Of a DNA stretch of 64,000 nt, positions 53,471 through 61,168 are shown in pieces. Each line of letters opens with the position of its first letter. Within the stretch, counting starts at the first letter, position 1. A program made the position numbers and the translations under genes. The notes below the pieces were generated by a model that worked only from the letters and a program-made list of their open reading frames with translations, did no database searches and was not told the origin of the DNA. This DNA comes from Ruminococcaceae bacterium YRB3002 (GTDB lineage: Bacteria > Bacillota > Clostridia > Saccharofermentanales > Saccharofermentanaceae), in contig FMTG01000010.1 in the NCBI GenBank assembly GCA_900099715.1, positions 36,529-100,528 on the forward strand, read 5' to 3'.

Positions 53471-54517
53471 TTACTTCTTGTTCGCCTTACGTGCGAGGAT
53501 GACGCTCTGGACAAGGAGGAAGATGCACAGCATTGCTGCAACTGTGATATTCGTCCACCATGCTTCGTCGAGACCCAGTGATGCAACGATATTCTTGATC
53601 GTGCTGAGGGACAGAACGCCAAAGAAGGTTCCGATGATGTTGCCGACACCGCCTGTGAGCATCGTGCCGCCGATGATGGATGAAGCGATAGCGTTCATCT
53701 CGGCGCCTGCTGCGTGTGAAGGTGATCCGGAACCGACGTGCATGAAGTAAACATATCCGCCGATACCTGCGCAGAGACCGCAGAGTACGTGTGCCATGAA
53801 CTTGGTGAGCTTAACGTTGATACCAAGCATGTTGGCGCTCTGGTTGTTGCCGCCTACTGCGTAGAAGTTACGTCCGAGCTTTGTCCAGCGCAGTGCTACG
53901 AACAACAGGATCACTACAACGAGTGCGACGATGACGCCGATCTCAACATATGCCGGAACGTAAACGCCCTGCTTGTTGACTGCACCGAGAAGAGGTACCG
54001 TAACCGTTGTTGTCTTCATTGCCTGGAATTGCTCATTCTGAACGTTGAACTGCGACGAGTTGATTATGGTCGTCATGCCTTTCGCGAAGAAGAGACCCGC
54101 CAATGTGACTATGAAGGGCTGGATGTCAAGGTATGCCACCAGGAAGCCCTGTACCACACCGAAAGCGAGACCGATACCGACAGCGAGGAACATTGATGAG
54201 ACAACGTTGCCGCCGTTGAAGTCAAGGTGTACGGCGCATGCCATACATACGAGGGCTGTTACCTGTCCGACGGAGATATCGATACCGCCGGTGATCATAA
54301 CAAGGCTCATGCCGCATGACAGGATGATGAGCGATGCGTTCTCGTTGAGGATGTTAAGGAATGTCTGAGGCTTTGTGAAACCCTTGCCGAGGAATACGAC
54401 GGCACAGACATACATAACAACGAATACTACGATAGTGATTATGAGGAGGAGGCTTGTATCTGTAAGGGCTACGCGGTCCTTAAGGCCTTTCTTGCTTACA
54501 TTGCTGTTGGTAGACAT
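53471..54517 (-). CDS. sugar ABC transporter permease, CUT2/RbsC type, second permease (348 aa)
   Basis: About ten hydrophobic helices with the BPD_transp_2 pattern: LSCGMSLVMITGGIDISVGQVTALV, FAKGMTTIINSSQFN, and AIASSIIGGTMLTGGVGNIIGTFFGVL. Resembles YjfF of the YtfQRT-YjfF galactofuranose/arabinose-type importer. It forms a heterodimer with the 54519-55631 permease. AAAGGAGGTGG ribosome binding site. One base separates the two permease genes. Confidence 0.9.
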   Translation of the reverse strand: MSTNSNVSKKGLKDRVALTDTSLLLIITIVVFVVMYVCAVVFLGKGFTKPQTFLNILNENASLIILSCGMSLVMITGGIDISVGQVTALVCMACAVHLDFNGGNVVSSMFLAVGIGLAFGVVQGFLVAYLDIQPFIVTLAGLFFAKGMTTIINSSQFNVQNEQFQAMKTTTVTVPLLGAVNKQGVYVPAYVEIGVIVALVVVILLFVALRWTKLGRNFYAVGGNNQSANMLGINVKLTKFMAHVLCGLCAGIGGYVYFMHVGSGSPSHAAGAEMNAIASSIIGGTMLTGGVGNIIGTFFGVLSLSTIKNIVASLGLDEAWWTNITVAAMLCIFLLVQSVILARKANKK

Positions 54518-54518
54518 A

Positions 54519-55631
54519 TCAAGCCACCTCCTTTCTTACACCGGAACCCGGCATGATCTTTTTCTTGAGCTGCATCAGCTTCTCGCGGACTATGGGAGCG
54601 CTGAGTACAACGAGGATGATAACGACTACTGCCTTGTAAGCTGAGATTGCGTTGGCGTTTACCTTGAACTTGAAGAGTGTGGTCGTCAGGAACTGGATAA
54701 CATAAGCACCCATGATAGATGCTGTCATGTTGAACTTACCGCCGCTCAGAGCGTTTCCGCCGAGTGCAACTGCGAGGATGACGTCCATCTCTATGTCTTT
54801 CGCGACGACGGAATAGTTGATCGTTGACAGACGTGATACCTTGATGAATCCTGCAACTGCGACGCATGCGCCGAGGATGATGAAGGTGATGAGCTTAACG
54901 ACCTGAGGATTGATTCCGTTCAGTCTTGAAGAATAAGGGTTGATACCTACGGACTGTGAATAGAGTCTGAGGTTGGTGAACTTGAGGATAAGTGCGATGA
55001 TGATCATGCAGGCTGCTGCGATGAACACCGGTGTAGGGAGGGGGATACCGGGAATGAAGTTGCCGTAGTATCCGAAGCTGGGCTCGCTGATGATAGGAAG
55101 CTCATTGTTGTTGATCCATGCTGCGATGGAACGGCCTGCCGTGTAGAGGATCAGCGTGGCGACCATCGGCTGTATCTTGAAGTAAGCTACGAGTACGCCG
55201 TTGAAAGCACCGAAGATCATAGATACGATAACGCAGACGATGAATGCAACGATAATGGGAGCCTTCAGCTCAGTAGGTCTTGAATCTGTTCCGCAGAGAA
55301 CTCTGAGAACGACTGACCCGGCAATAGCGATGGCGGATCCGACTGAGATATCCTGTCCGCCGGAAGCTGATGTAACGAGTGTCATACCGATTGCGAGGAT
55401 CGCCAGCTCTGAAGCATTGTCGATTATCGTGATGAGATAGCCTGACAATACGGGATAGCCTGCGCTGCTCTGGTCAAGCGAGATCTTGAAGAATGAAGGA
55501 TCTGCGATAAGGTTGAAGAGAACCAGGACCAGGAGGGCAGCAAGGGGGATGAACAGCTGGTTCTGTACCAGCTTACCGAGTGCTCCCAGTACGGGATTCT
55601 TGGTCTTTAACTTGTTGTCTGATACCGTCAT
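54519..55631 (-). CDS. sugar ABC transporter permease, CUT2/RbsC type, first permease (370 aa)
   Basis: Same family as the next permease and resembles YtfT: LAIGMTLVTSASGGQDISVGSAIAIAG, AYFKIQPMVATLILYTAGRSIAAWIN, and DVILAVALGGNALSGGKFNM. The start overlaps the ATPase stop by 4 bp (ATGA), so the ATPase and permease are made in step. GGAGGTG ribosome binding site. Confidence 0.9.
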   Translation of the reverse strand: MTVSDNKLKTKNPVLGALGKLVQNQLFIPLAALLVLVLFNLIADPSFFKISLDQSSAGYPVLSGYLITIIDNASELAILAIGMTLVTSASGGQDISVGSAIAIAGSVVLRVLCGTDSRPTELKAPIIVAFIVCVIVSMIFGAFNGVLVAYFKIQPMVATLILYTAGRSIAAWINNNELPIISEPSFGYYGNFIPGIPLPTPVFIAAACMIIIALILKFTNLRLYSQSVGINPYSSRLNGINPQVVKLITFIILGACVAVAGFIKVSRLSTINYSVVAKDIEMDVILAVALGGNALSGGKFNMTASIMGAYVIQFLTTTLFKFKVNANAISAYKAVVVIILVVLSAPIVREKLMQLKKKIMPGSGVRKEVA

Positions 55632-57145
55632 TTGGATTCACCTCCGGCGATAGTTGCCATTATTTTATTCTGATTGAAATCGTCGCCTGACAATTCACCT
55701 ACGACCTTGCCGTCACGCATGACTACGAGGCGGGAACAGGTACGGATCATCTCGTCGATCTCGGAGGAAATGAACGTTACGCTCTTGCCTTCAGAAGCGA
55801 GCTTGAGGACAAGCTTCTGGATCTCGACCTTAGTTCCGATATCGATACCTCTCGTAGGCTCGTCAAGGATAAGATATACAGGGTTTGCCAGAAGCCATCT
55901 GGCAAGGATAACTTTCTGCTGGTTACCGCCGGACAGCGACTTTATAGGCGTATCCGATGAAGCGGTCTTAATGCTGAGGAGCTTTATATACTCATCAGCG
56001 AAAGCCTCGGCCTGTGCACGGCTGAAAGGTCTGAAGAATCCCTTCATGACCTGCAGTGCCAGGATGATGTTATCCCTTACTGACAGGTCGCCTACGATAC
56101 CGTCGCGCTTTCTGTCCTCAGGGAGATAACTGATACCGTTCTTCATGGCATCGAGAGGCTTATTGATCTTAACGGTCTTGCCGTTAACCTTTACGGTACC
56201 GCCGTTTACTTTATCTGCACCGAAAATGGCGCGGACACACTCGCTTCGTCCTGAACCCAGGAGACCGGTAAAGCCATTGACCTCGCCCTTATGGATCTGG
56301 AAATCAAAAGGCTTTATGCCTGTGGTTCCTGCAAGCTGTTCAGCTTCATAAACAGGTGTGCCGTTATAATCAATATTCTCTGTATCTGCTTCGCTCTTGA
56401 TATCGGCAACATCATCGAATTCCTTGCCGAGCATCTTCGAAACGAGCTGTACACGGGGCAGGTCTTCAATAACGTATTCGCCTACGAGTTTACCGTCGCG
56501 GAGTACCGTGATACGGTCGCAGACTTCATAGACCTGCTCAAGGAAGTGTGTAACGAAGATAATGCCGACGCCCTTCTCTTTGAGAGAGATCATCAGCTTG
56601 AACAGCTTCGCAACTTCCTGTTCGTCGAGGGAGGAGGTAGGCTCATCGAGGATGAGTACCTTACAATCCATATCTACCGCACGTGCGATGGCGACCATCT
56701 GCTGTACTGCGATAGAGCAGCTTCCCAGCTGCTGTGTAGCCTTTGCGGGGATAGCAAGTGATTCAAGTAACTTGCTTGCATCGGCATTTATTTTCTTCCA
56801 GTTAACTGTGGGATCTTTTGTTCGTCCGATATACATATTCTCGGCAACGGTCAGGTTCGGACAGAGAGTGATCTCCTGATATACCGTGCTGATACCCAGA
56901 TTCTGGGCATCCTGTGGAGAACGGATATTAACTGCAGCATCGTGTCCCTTAAGATGTATCTCACCGCCATCCTTGGGATAAACACCGGTCAATACCTTGA
57001 TAAGTGTTGATTTACCCGCACCATTCTCGCCCATAAGAGCGTGGATCTCGCCTTCCCTGAGAGTGAAGTCAACGTTCTCAAGTGCCCTTACACCCGGAAA
57101 GAATTTGCAGATCCCGCGCATCGTCAATACTGCGCTCTGTTCCAT
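55628..57145 (-). CDS. sugar ABC transporter ATP-binding protein, double ATPase (505 aa)
   Basis: Two fused nucleotide-binding domains as in MglA/AraG/YtfR. Domain 1 has Walker A GENGAGKSTLIK, signature region SCSIAVQQMVAIARAVD and Walker B LILDEPTSSLD. Domain 2 has the Gly-rich LLGSGRSECVRAIFG, signature SLSGGNQQKVILARWL and LILDEPTRGID. The domain 2 Walker A lacks the usual Lys, which is normal for this class. The ATG at 57145 follows GAGGAGG. Confidence 0.94.
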   Translation of the reverse strand: MEQSAVLTMRGICKFFPGVRALENVDFTLREGEIHALMGENGAGKSTLIKVLTGVYPKDGGEIHLKGHDAAVNIRSPQDAQNLGISTVYQEITLCPNLTVAENMYIGRTKDPTVNWKKINADASKLLESLAIPAKATQQLGSCSIAVQQMVAIARAVDMDCKVLILDEPTSSLDEQEVAKLFKLMISLKEKGVGIIFVTHFLEQVYEVCDRITVLRDGKLVGEYVIEDLPRVQLVSKMLGKEFDDVADIKSEADTENIDYNGTPVYEAEQLAGTTGIKPFDFQIHKGEVNGFTGLLGSGRSECVRAIFGADKVNGGTVKVNGKTVKINKPLDAMKNGISYLPEDRKRDGIVGDLSVRDNIILALQVMKGFFRPFSRAQAEAFADEYIKLLSIKTASSDTPIKSLSGGNQQKVILARWLLANPVYLILDEPTRGIDIGTKVEIQKLVLKLASEGKSVTFISSEIDEMIRTCSRLVVMRDGKVVGELSGDDFNQNKIMATIAGGESK

Positions 57146-57171
57146 ATTCGCCTCCTCTTCAAAGTAAAAGA

Positions 57172-57203
57172 ATGTGCGATGCGATGGGAATCGCACCGCA
57201 CAT
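57172..57203 (-). other. intercistronic hairpin between the binding-protein gene and the ATPase gene
   Basis: A 14-bp stem with one mismatch (ATGTGCGATGCGAT / ATCGCACCGCACAT) and a 4-base loop lies 42 bases after the binding-protein stop, without a T-run. Such hairpins commonly protect the upstream message end, giving more binding protein than transporter core. Confidence 0.65.
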
Positions 57204-57244
57204 CCTCTGTGTTACTTAATTTTCAACTAAGTGAATCTAAGTGA

Positions 57245-58207
57245 TCAGATACCGTACTGATCTACGTCAGCCTGTGTGATTGTAGCTGCATCGAAGCCCT
57301 TCTCGTCCATGATAACGACCTTCTGTGTAGCACCGTTCTTGATGATGTTGTCAATGTAAGAAGCCTGGAAAGGATTGCACTGACCATCGTAGTTCCAGTT
57401 GCCTGCGAGGAGCTCTTCAAGTGCCCACTTGTTGCAGTCGAAACCGATAACGATAACGTCCTTGCCAACGCCGTGAGAGATGTTAGCCTTATCAAGAGCC
57501 TGAACGGCACCCTTAGCCATATCGTCGTTCTCAGCATAGATTACGTTGAACTTGTCGCCACGGTCGATAACGGACTGAACGATCTGCTGTGCTGTCTCTG
57601 CGTTCCACTCAGCTGTCTGCTCTTCTACGAGGTTCCAGTTAGCGTTTGCATTAACCATGTCATTGAGAGCGCCTGTACGGCCGATCTGAGCAGATGAACC
57701 CATAACGCCCTGGATGTGGATTACGTTGTACTCTGAGAGACCCTGAGAAGCGAGCCAATCAACAGCCTTCTGACCCTCAGCAGCCATGTCGGATACGATG
57801 GAAGCTTCGTAGAGGCTCTCATCAGCATCGATTGTTCTGTCGAAGAGGATAACCTTGATGCCTGCTGCCTGTGCCTGCTGGAGAACGCCATCCCAACCGG
57901 ATGTACCAGCTGCGGAGATCAGGAGGTAGTCAACTTCATCCTGGATGAACTTCTGAGCTGCTGCGATCTGCTCGTCGTTCTTCAAGCTGTAAGCGAAAGA
58001 AGCCTGGTAGCCGTTAGCCTCAGTGAATGTGTTCTTCATGTCTCTGTCGTTAGCTGTACGATAACCTGACTCGTTAGGGTCGTTGTTGATGATACCAACC
58101 TTGATCAGATCACTCTTAGCTCCGCCACCTGCTGCACAAGCGCATCCTGCGAGTGCCATTGAAGCTGCAAGTGCACCAGCGAGTACGATTTTTGCAAATT
58201 TCTTCAT
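57245..58207 (-). CDS. sugar-binding lipoprotein of the CUT2 ABC importer (320 aa)
   Basis: Lipoprotein signal: basic start, hydrophobic core and lipobox LAGC at about residues 19-22. The mature part is a periplasmic-binding type I fold close to YtfQ: VGIINNDPNESGYRTAND, YLLISAAGTSGWDGVLQQA, ILFDRTIDADESLY, HIQGVMGSSAQIGR, IYAENDDMAKGAVQAL. Context with araA, araD and araR points to L-arabinose or an arabinose-containing sugar (inference). First gene of the leftward operon. Confidence 0.92.
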   Translation of the reverse strand: MKKFAKIVLAGALAASMALAGCACAAGGGAKSDLIKVGIINNDPNESGYRTANDRDMKNTFTEANGYQASFAYSLKNDEQIAAAQKFIQDEVDYLLISAAGTSGWDGVLQQAQAAGIKVILFDRTIDADESLYEASIVSDMAAEGQKAVDWLASQGLSEYNVIHIQGVMGSSAQIGRTGALNDMVNANANWNLVEEQTAEWNAETAQQIVQSVIDRGDKFNVIYAENDDMAKGAVQALDKANISHGVGKDVIVIGFDCNKWALEELLAGNWNYDGQCNPFQASYIDNIIKNGATQKVVIMDEKGFDAATITQADVDQYGI

Positions 58208-58635
58208 TGTTCGTCTCCTTTTTTCTTCCTTTTTGGATTTGGATTCTCGAGCAGCAGGGCATTCCTTCTGCTCTGACCCTAGTTAACCACAACATATTTG
58301 GCCGCACAACGAATCTCGTGTCCCATATTCAGAATGGTTAGGTTGCATAAATGCAGATTCCCTGCCTGCTGCGCAAATACGGACAGATTCCTGCCGCCAA
58401 CTCGAAAATGTTGGATATCTTATGCGGCATTGTTGAATATCTTACGATTTGCCGTCTTGCGTTGTGACTTTTGCTATCGTGCAGGTTGAACAACAGGACA
58501 GATTTGCGTCAAAAATCGTATCATCAAAGATGCGAAAATCGGTAAATAACGAACAATGATTTTCGAGAGGTCGGAGTGTCAGGTCTGCAAGTGTAAAATA
58601 ATTGTAATAAAACACCAACAAGGTATAATCATCTT
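58208..58635. promoter_or_regulatory. 428-bp divergent control region of the arabinose regulon
   Basis: Contains the 5' leader of the sugar-binding lipoprotein gene with a GAGCAG/CTGCTC hairpin (about 58241-58267). A pair of 16-bp direct repeats, TGTTGGATATCTTATG (58409-58424) and TGTTGAATATCTTACG (58431-58446), starts exactly 22 bp apart. The araR promoter is at the right end. Several TTGTG(C/G) sequences could be -35 boxes of the leftward operon but no -10 is convincing. No gene seen. Confidence 0.6.
58602..58629 (+). promoter_or_regulatory. araR promoter, apparently giving a leaderless mRNA
   Basis: TTGTAA (58602-58607), 16 bases, TATAAT (58624-58629). Only six bases separate the -10 from the araR ATG, so transcription would begin at or next to the start codon. 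No Shine-Dalgarno is present at a usable distance. Confidence 0.65.
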
Positions 58636-59706
58636 ATGAGTTTTAAGTACACAGATATAGTGGATAAGCTTGAGGTCGAACTGATGAAGATGCGTCAGGA
58701 CGGTTCCGTCAGGCTGCCGTCCGAGAAAGAGCTGTGCGCCAGGTTCGACTGCAGCCGCCAGACTGTACGCTCCGCACTGACTGTGCTCGAGAGCAGGGGA
58801 CTGATCGTAAGGCGCAAGGGGAGCGGTTCCTATCTTGCCGATACCGGATTTCTCCGCAACAGTACGGTTGTCTTCATTACAGAGGATGAGGACAGGTATA
58901 TTTATCCCGTTCTGATATCACAATTGAGGTATTTACTTCAAAAGAATAAATATAGTCTGAAGTGCCTTGGCACATCCGGAACGATCCGCGGTGAGCGCGA
59001 ACAGCTCGTCAGGGCGCTTGAAGAGAAGCCGGCCGCGGTGATCATCGACCCTCTGCGCAATGTGATACCGAACCCGAATCTTGGTTTGATAGAGGAGATC
59101 GCTGCTTCCGGTGTGCCGGTTGTCTATTTATTTACGTCTTATCCTGTTCCAGTCCCTGAGGATGCTGTCATCGTGAGCGAAGATAATGAAGAAGGCGCAC
59201 AGGTGCTTGTCCGCTATCTTGCTGAGAAGGGACACAGAAAAATCGCCGGTGTATGGCGCGGCGATGATTCCCGGGGTCTTCAGCGCCTGTCTGGTTTTAT
59301 GAAAGCGTGTACTGATCTGGACCTGCCGTGCGATGAATCGGATTATTTCCTGTTCAGCGACAGGGAACAGCATGAGCTGACGTGGGAGGGGAGATCTTTT
59401 ATCCCGCGTTTTATTGATGAGTGTCTGGGAGATCATGATGCGGTTATCTGCCAGAATGATATTATCGCCCACAGGCTGATAGTAGAACTGGGGAACAGGG
59501 GGATCTCAGTTCCCGGTGACGTGGCTGTTGTGAGCTTCGATGACAGTTACTATGCAACTCTCGGCAATGACAGGATCACGTCGCTTGGGCATGGGGAACA
59601 CGCTGTGAGTTCGGCACTTGCTGAGACTGTTGTTGCAGTGGCCGAGCGGCGCCTGGTGAAGACGGAGCCGCTGAAATGGGTGCTGCATATCCGTAATAGC
59701 GGGTAG
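58636..59706 (+). CDS. araR: AraR-type transcriptional regulator, GntR DNA-binding + LacI-like sugar-binding domains (356 aa)
   Basis: Residues 1-70 are a GntR winged helix (RLPSEKELCARFDCSRQTVRSALTVLESRGLIVRRKGSGSYLA). Residues ~75-356 are a periplasmic-binding-type sensor as in LacI/GalR proteins (VFITEDEDRYIYPVLISQL; VRYLAEKGHRKIAGVW; AVICQNDIIAHRLIVELGNRGISVPGDVAVVSFDD). This domain pairing is the hallmark of AraR, the arabinose-responsive repressor of Firmicutes. Divergent from the transporter/araA operon. ATG 7 bases after TATAAT with no ribosome binding site. Confidence 0.9.
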   Translation: MSFKYTDIVDKLEVELMKMRQDGSVRLPSEKELCARFDCSRQTVRSALTVLESRGLIVRRKGSGSYLADTGFLRNSTVVFITEDEDRYIYPVLISQLRYLLQKNKYSLKCLGTSGTIRGEREQLVRALEEKPAAVIIDPLRNVIPNPNLGLIEEIAASGVPVVYLFTSYPVPVPEDAVIVSEDNEEGAQVLVRYLAEKGHRKIAGVWRGDDSRGLQRLSGFMKACTDLDLPCDESDYFLFSDREQHELTWEGRSFIPRFIDECLGDHDAVICQNDIIAHRLIVELGNRGISVPGDVAVVSFDDSYYATLGNDRITSLGHGEHAVSSALAETVVAVAERRLVKTEPLKWVLHIRNSG

Positions 59707-59737
59707 TTTTGTTTATTGTATTTTCTGTTTGTTGGGA

Positions 59738-59845
59738 GTTTTGTTGAGAGGTCGGCTGGGTGTTCTGATGAGCGTTCGGCTGAAAGCTCTGACGAGCGTT
59801 CTGTTGAGAGTTTTGACGATAGTCCCGCCGGGAGTCCCGCCCTGC
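59738..59845. repeat. degenerate 12-bp tandem repeats leading into the hairpin array
   Basis: Nine consecutive 12-base units in register, mostly GTTCTGATGAGC-like (for example GTTCGGCTGAAA, GCTCTGACGAGC, GTTCTGTTGAGA). The last two are GTCCCGCCGGGA and GTCCCGCCCTGC, which are also the start of the first hairpin unit. The hairpin units may have grown from this 12-mer. Confidence 0.7.
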
Positions 59846-60357
59846 GGCGGGACCTGTGGCGGGAAAAGCGTGAAAATAGGTGCTTTTTCAGCTGAAATCC
59901 CGCCGGGACTCCCGCCTTGTGGCGGGACTTGTGGCGGGAAAAGCGGGTAAAAAGGCACGTTTTCAGCTAAAATACCGCCGGGACTCCCGCCTTATGGCGG
60001 GACTTGTGGCGGGATTTTTTCCGATGACACTTCCGATCTTTATCGGAAAACCTGTCGGAAAAAACGCGTAAAATGGTGCTTCTGAGCTGTTTTTCCGATG
60101 ACTCTTCCGAGCTGCATCGGAAAACCTGTCGGAAAAAACGCGTAAAATGGTGCTTCTGAGTTGTTTTTCCGATGACTCTTCCGAGCTGCATCGGAAAACC
60201 CGTCGGAAAAAACGCGTAAAATGGTGCTTTCAGGATTGTTTTTCCGATGACACTTCCGACCTTTATCGGAAAACCTGTCGGAAAAGTTGCGCAAAATGGC
60301 GATCCTGAGCCATTTTTCCGACGACACTTCCGATCTATATCGGATAACCCATCGGAA
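59823..60357. repeat. array of eight 42-bp double-stem hairpin units with two different stem words
   Basis: Units start at 59823, 59898, 59973 (type A) and 60019, 60093, 60167, 60242, 60316 (type B). Every unit is exactly 42 bp: W(7)-5-W(7)-4-W'(7)-5-W'(7). W is TCCCGCC in type A and TTCCGAT in type B, and W' is its complement. Within each type the period is 74-75 bp. The 32-33-bp spacers resemble each other in both types (AAA-GCG-TAAAA-GGTGCTT-AGCTG pattern). Units A3 and B1 abut with almost no spacer. The array lies between the 3' ends of araR and tRNA-Pro, and open frames across it are repeat artefacts. Confidence 0.9.
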
Positions 60358-60397
60358 AAATTCTACTTCACCGCCCTAACTAAACAACAACTAGCAT

Positions 60398-60449
60398 AAA
60401 AATCCCCCACCTGCACCTAAGTCATAGCGACTGCTGCAGCATGGGGGAA
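60398..60449 (-). terminator. terminator of the leftward tRNA-Pro transcript
   Basis: On the minus strand TCCCCCA ... CTGCAG pairs with CTGCA ... TGGGGGA around a ~15-base loop, followed by TTTTTAT. It starts 11 bases after the tRNA 3' end. Confidence 0.7.
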
Positions 60450-60460
60450 CCATAAAAACC

Positions 60461-60536
60461 TGGTCGGAGTGACAGGGATCGAACCTGCGACCTCATGCTC
60501 CCAAAGCACGCGCGCTACCAACTGCGCTACACCCCG
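60461..60536 (-). tRNA. tRNA-Pro (anticodon TGG)
   Basis: 76 bases with encoded CCA. Acceptor CGGGGTG/CACTCCG, D-arm GCGCAGTTGGTAGCGC, anticodon loop CTTTGGGAG (TGG at 60501-60503), T-arm with GGTTCGATCC. Lies 58 bp after the HPRT-like gene on the same strand and may be in its transcript. Confidence 0.97.
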
Positions 60537-60594
60537 ATGAGTTACCGTACGATTATAACGATGTACCCCTAGATTTACAAGAGTCGAGATCTTA

Positions 60595-61134
60595 CTACGG
60601 CTTTGACTTGAGCTCCACGATATACGGAATATTCCGCCCTTTCTCGCGGACATCAAGTCCGTATCCCATAAGCCAGCCGTCGGTAATCTCGAAACCCACG
60701 TACTTGACGGGAACAGGGAGAAGGACACGGTCAGGATTATAGAGCATTGTTGCCACATTGATATCTCTGGGCTTCTTTGTCTCAAGATTAGAGATGAGAT
60801 AGGCAGTAGTCAGCCCCGTTCTGATAACGTCCTCCACAATTATCACGCGGCGCCCGGTTATATCTATATCAATGTCCTTTGTGATGCGTACAACACCGGT
60901 ATTGCTCGTGGTATCGGGAATGTTGCCGAATCCGATCATGTCGATAGCAACGGGAAGATCAATACGGCGTGTCAGGTCTGCAAAGAAATACAGTGCGCCC
61001 TTGATAACTCCGATCACAACTGGCGGATCGTCCTTATAGTCTTCGGTTATCTGTGCACCGATCTCGTTGGTGCGCTTTATGATATCCTCTTCGCTGATCA
61101 GTATTCGCTTGATATTATCACTTTCAAATTCCAT
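60595..61134 (-). CDS. hypoxanthine phosphoribosyltransferase-like protein with altered active site (179 aa)
   Basis: The HPRT fold is clear: ILISEEDI start, GVIKGALYFFADL (PP loop), VIIVEDVIRTGLT (PRPP loop) and VKYVGFEITDGWLMGYGLDVREKGRNIPYIVEL (purine-binding end). In ordinary HPRT the PRPP loop reads EDIIDTG and the second Asp is the catalytic base. Here it is Arg105 (codon AGA). The flexible SYG loop region is also changed (GFGNIPDTTSNTG). It may use another base, act on another substrate or have lost activity. It lies 34 bp after the kinase-nuclease gene, in the same direction. Confidence 0.8.
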   Translation of the reverse strand: MEFESDNIKRILISEEDIIKRTNEIGAQITEDYKDDPPVVIGVIKGALYFFADLTRRIDLPVAIDMIGFGNIPDTTSNTGVVRITKDIDIDITGRRVIIVEDVIRTGLTTAYLISNLETKKPRDINVATMLYNPDRVLLPVPVKYVGFEITDGWLMGYGLDVREKGRNIPYIVELKSKP

Positions 61135-61168
61135 ACGTTCTCCACGTTCTCCCGCTTATACAAAGATG

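Noticed and set aside
55628..57145. Missing Walker A lysine in the second ATPase domain as a defect
   Set aside because: This is normal in the MglA/AraG/YtfR class of double ATPases.
59713..60327. Open frames of 60-95 codons across the array, some rich in Pro-Gly-Gly or Lys
   Set aside because: They arise from the tandem repeats, lack ribosome binding sites and repeat the same peptide in every unit.
59823..60357. The tandem array as a CRISPR locus
   Set aside because: The 32-33-bp spacers resemble one another and the repeated part is a 42-bp double hairpin; no cas genes are present.
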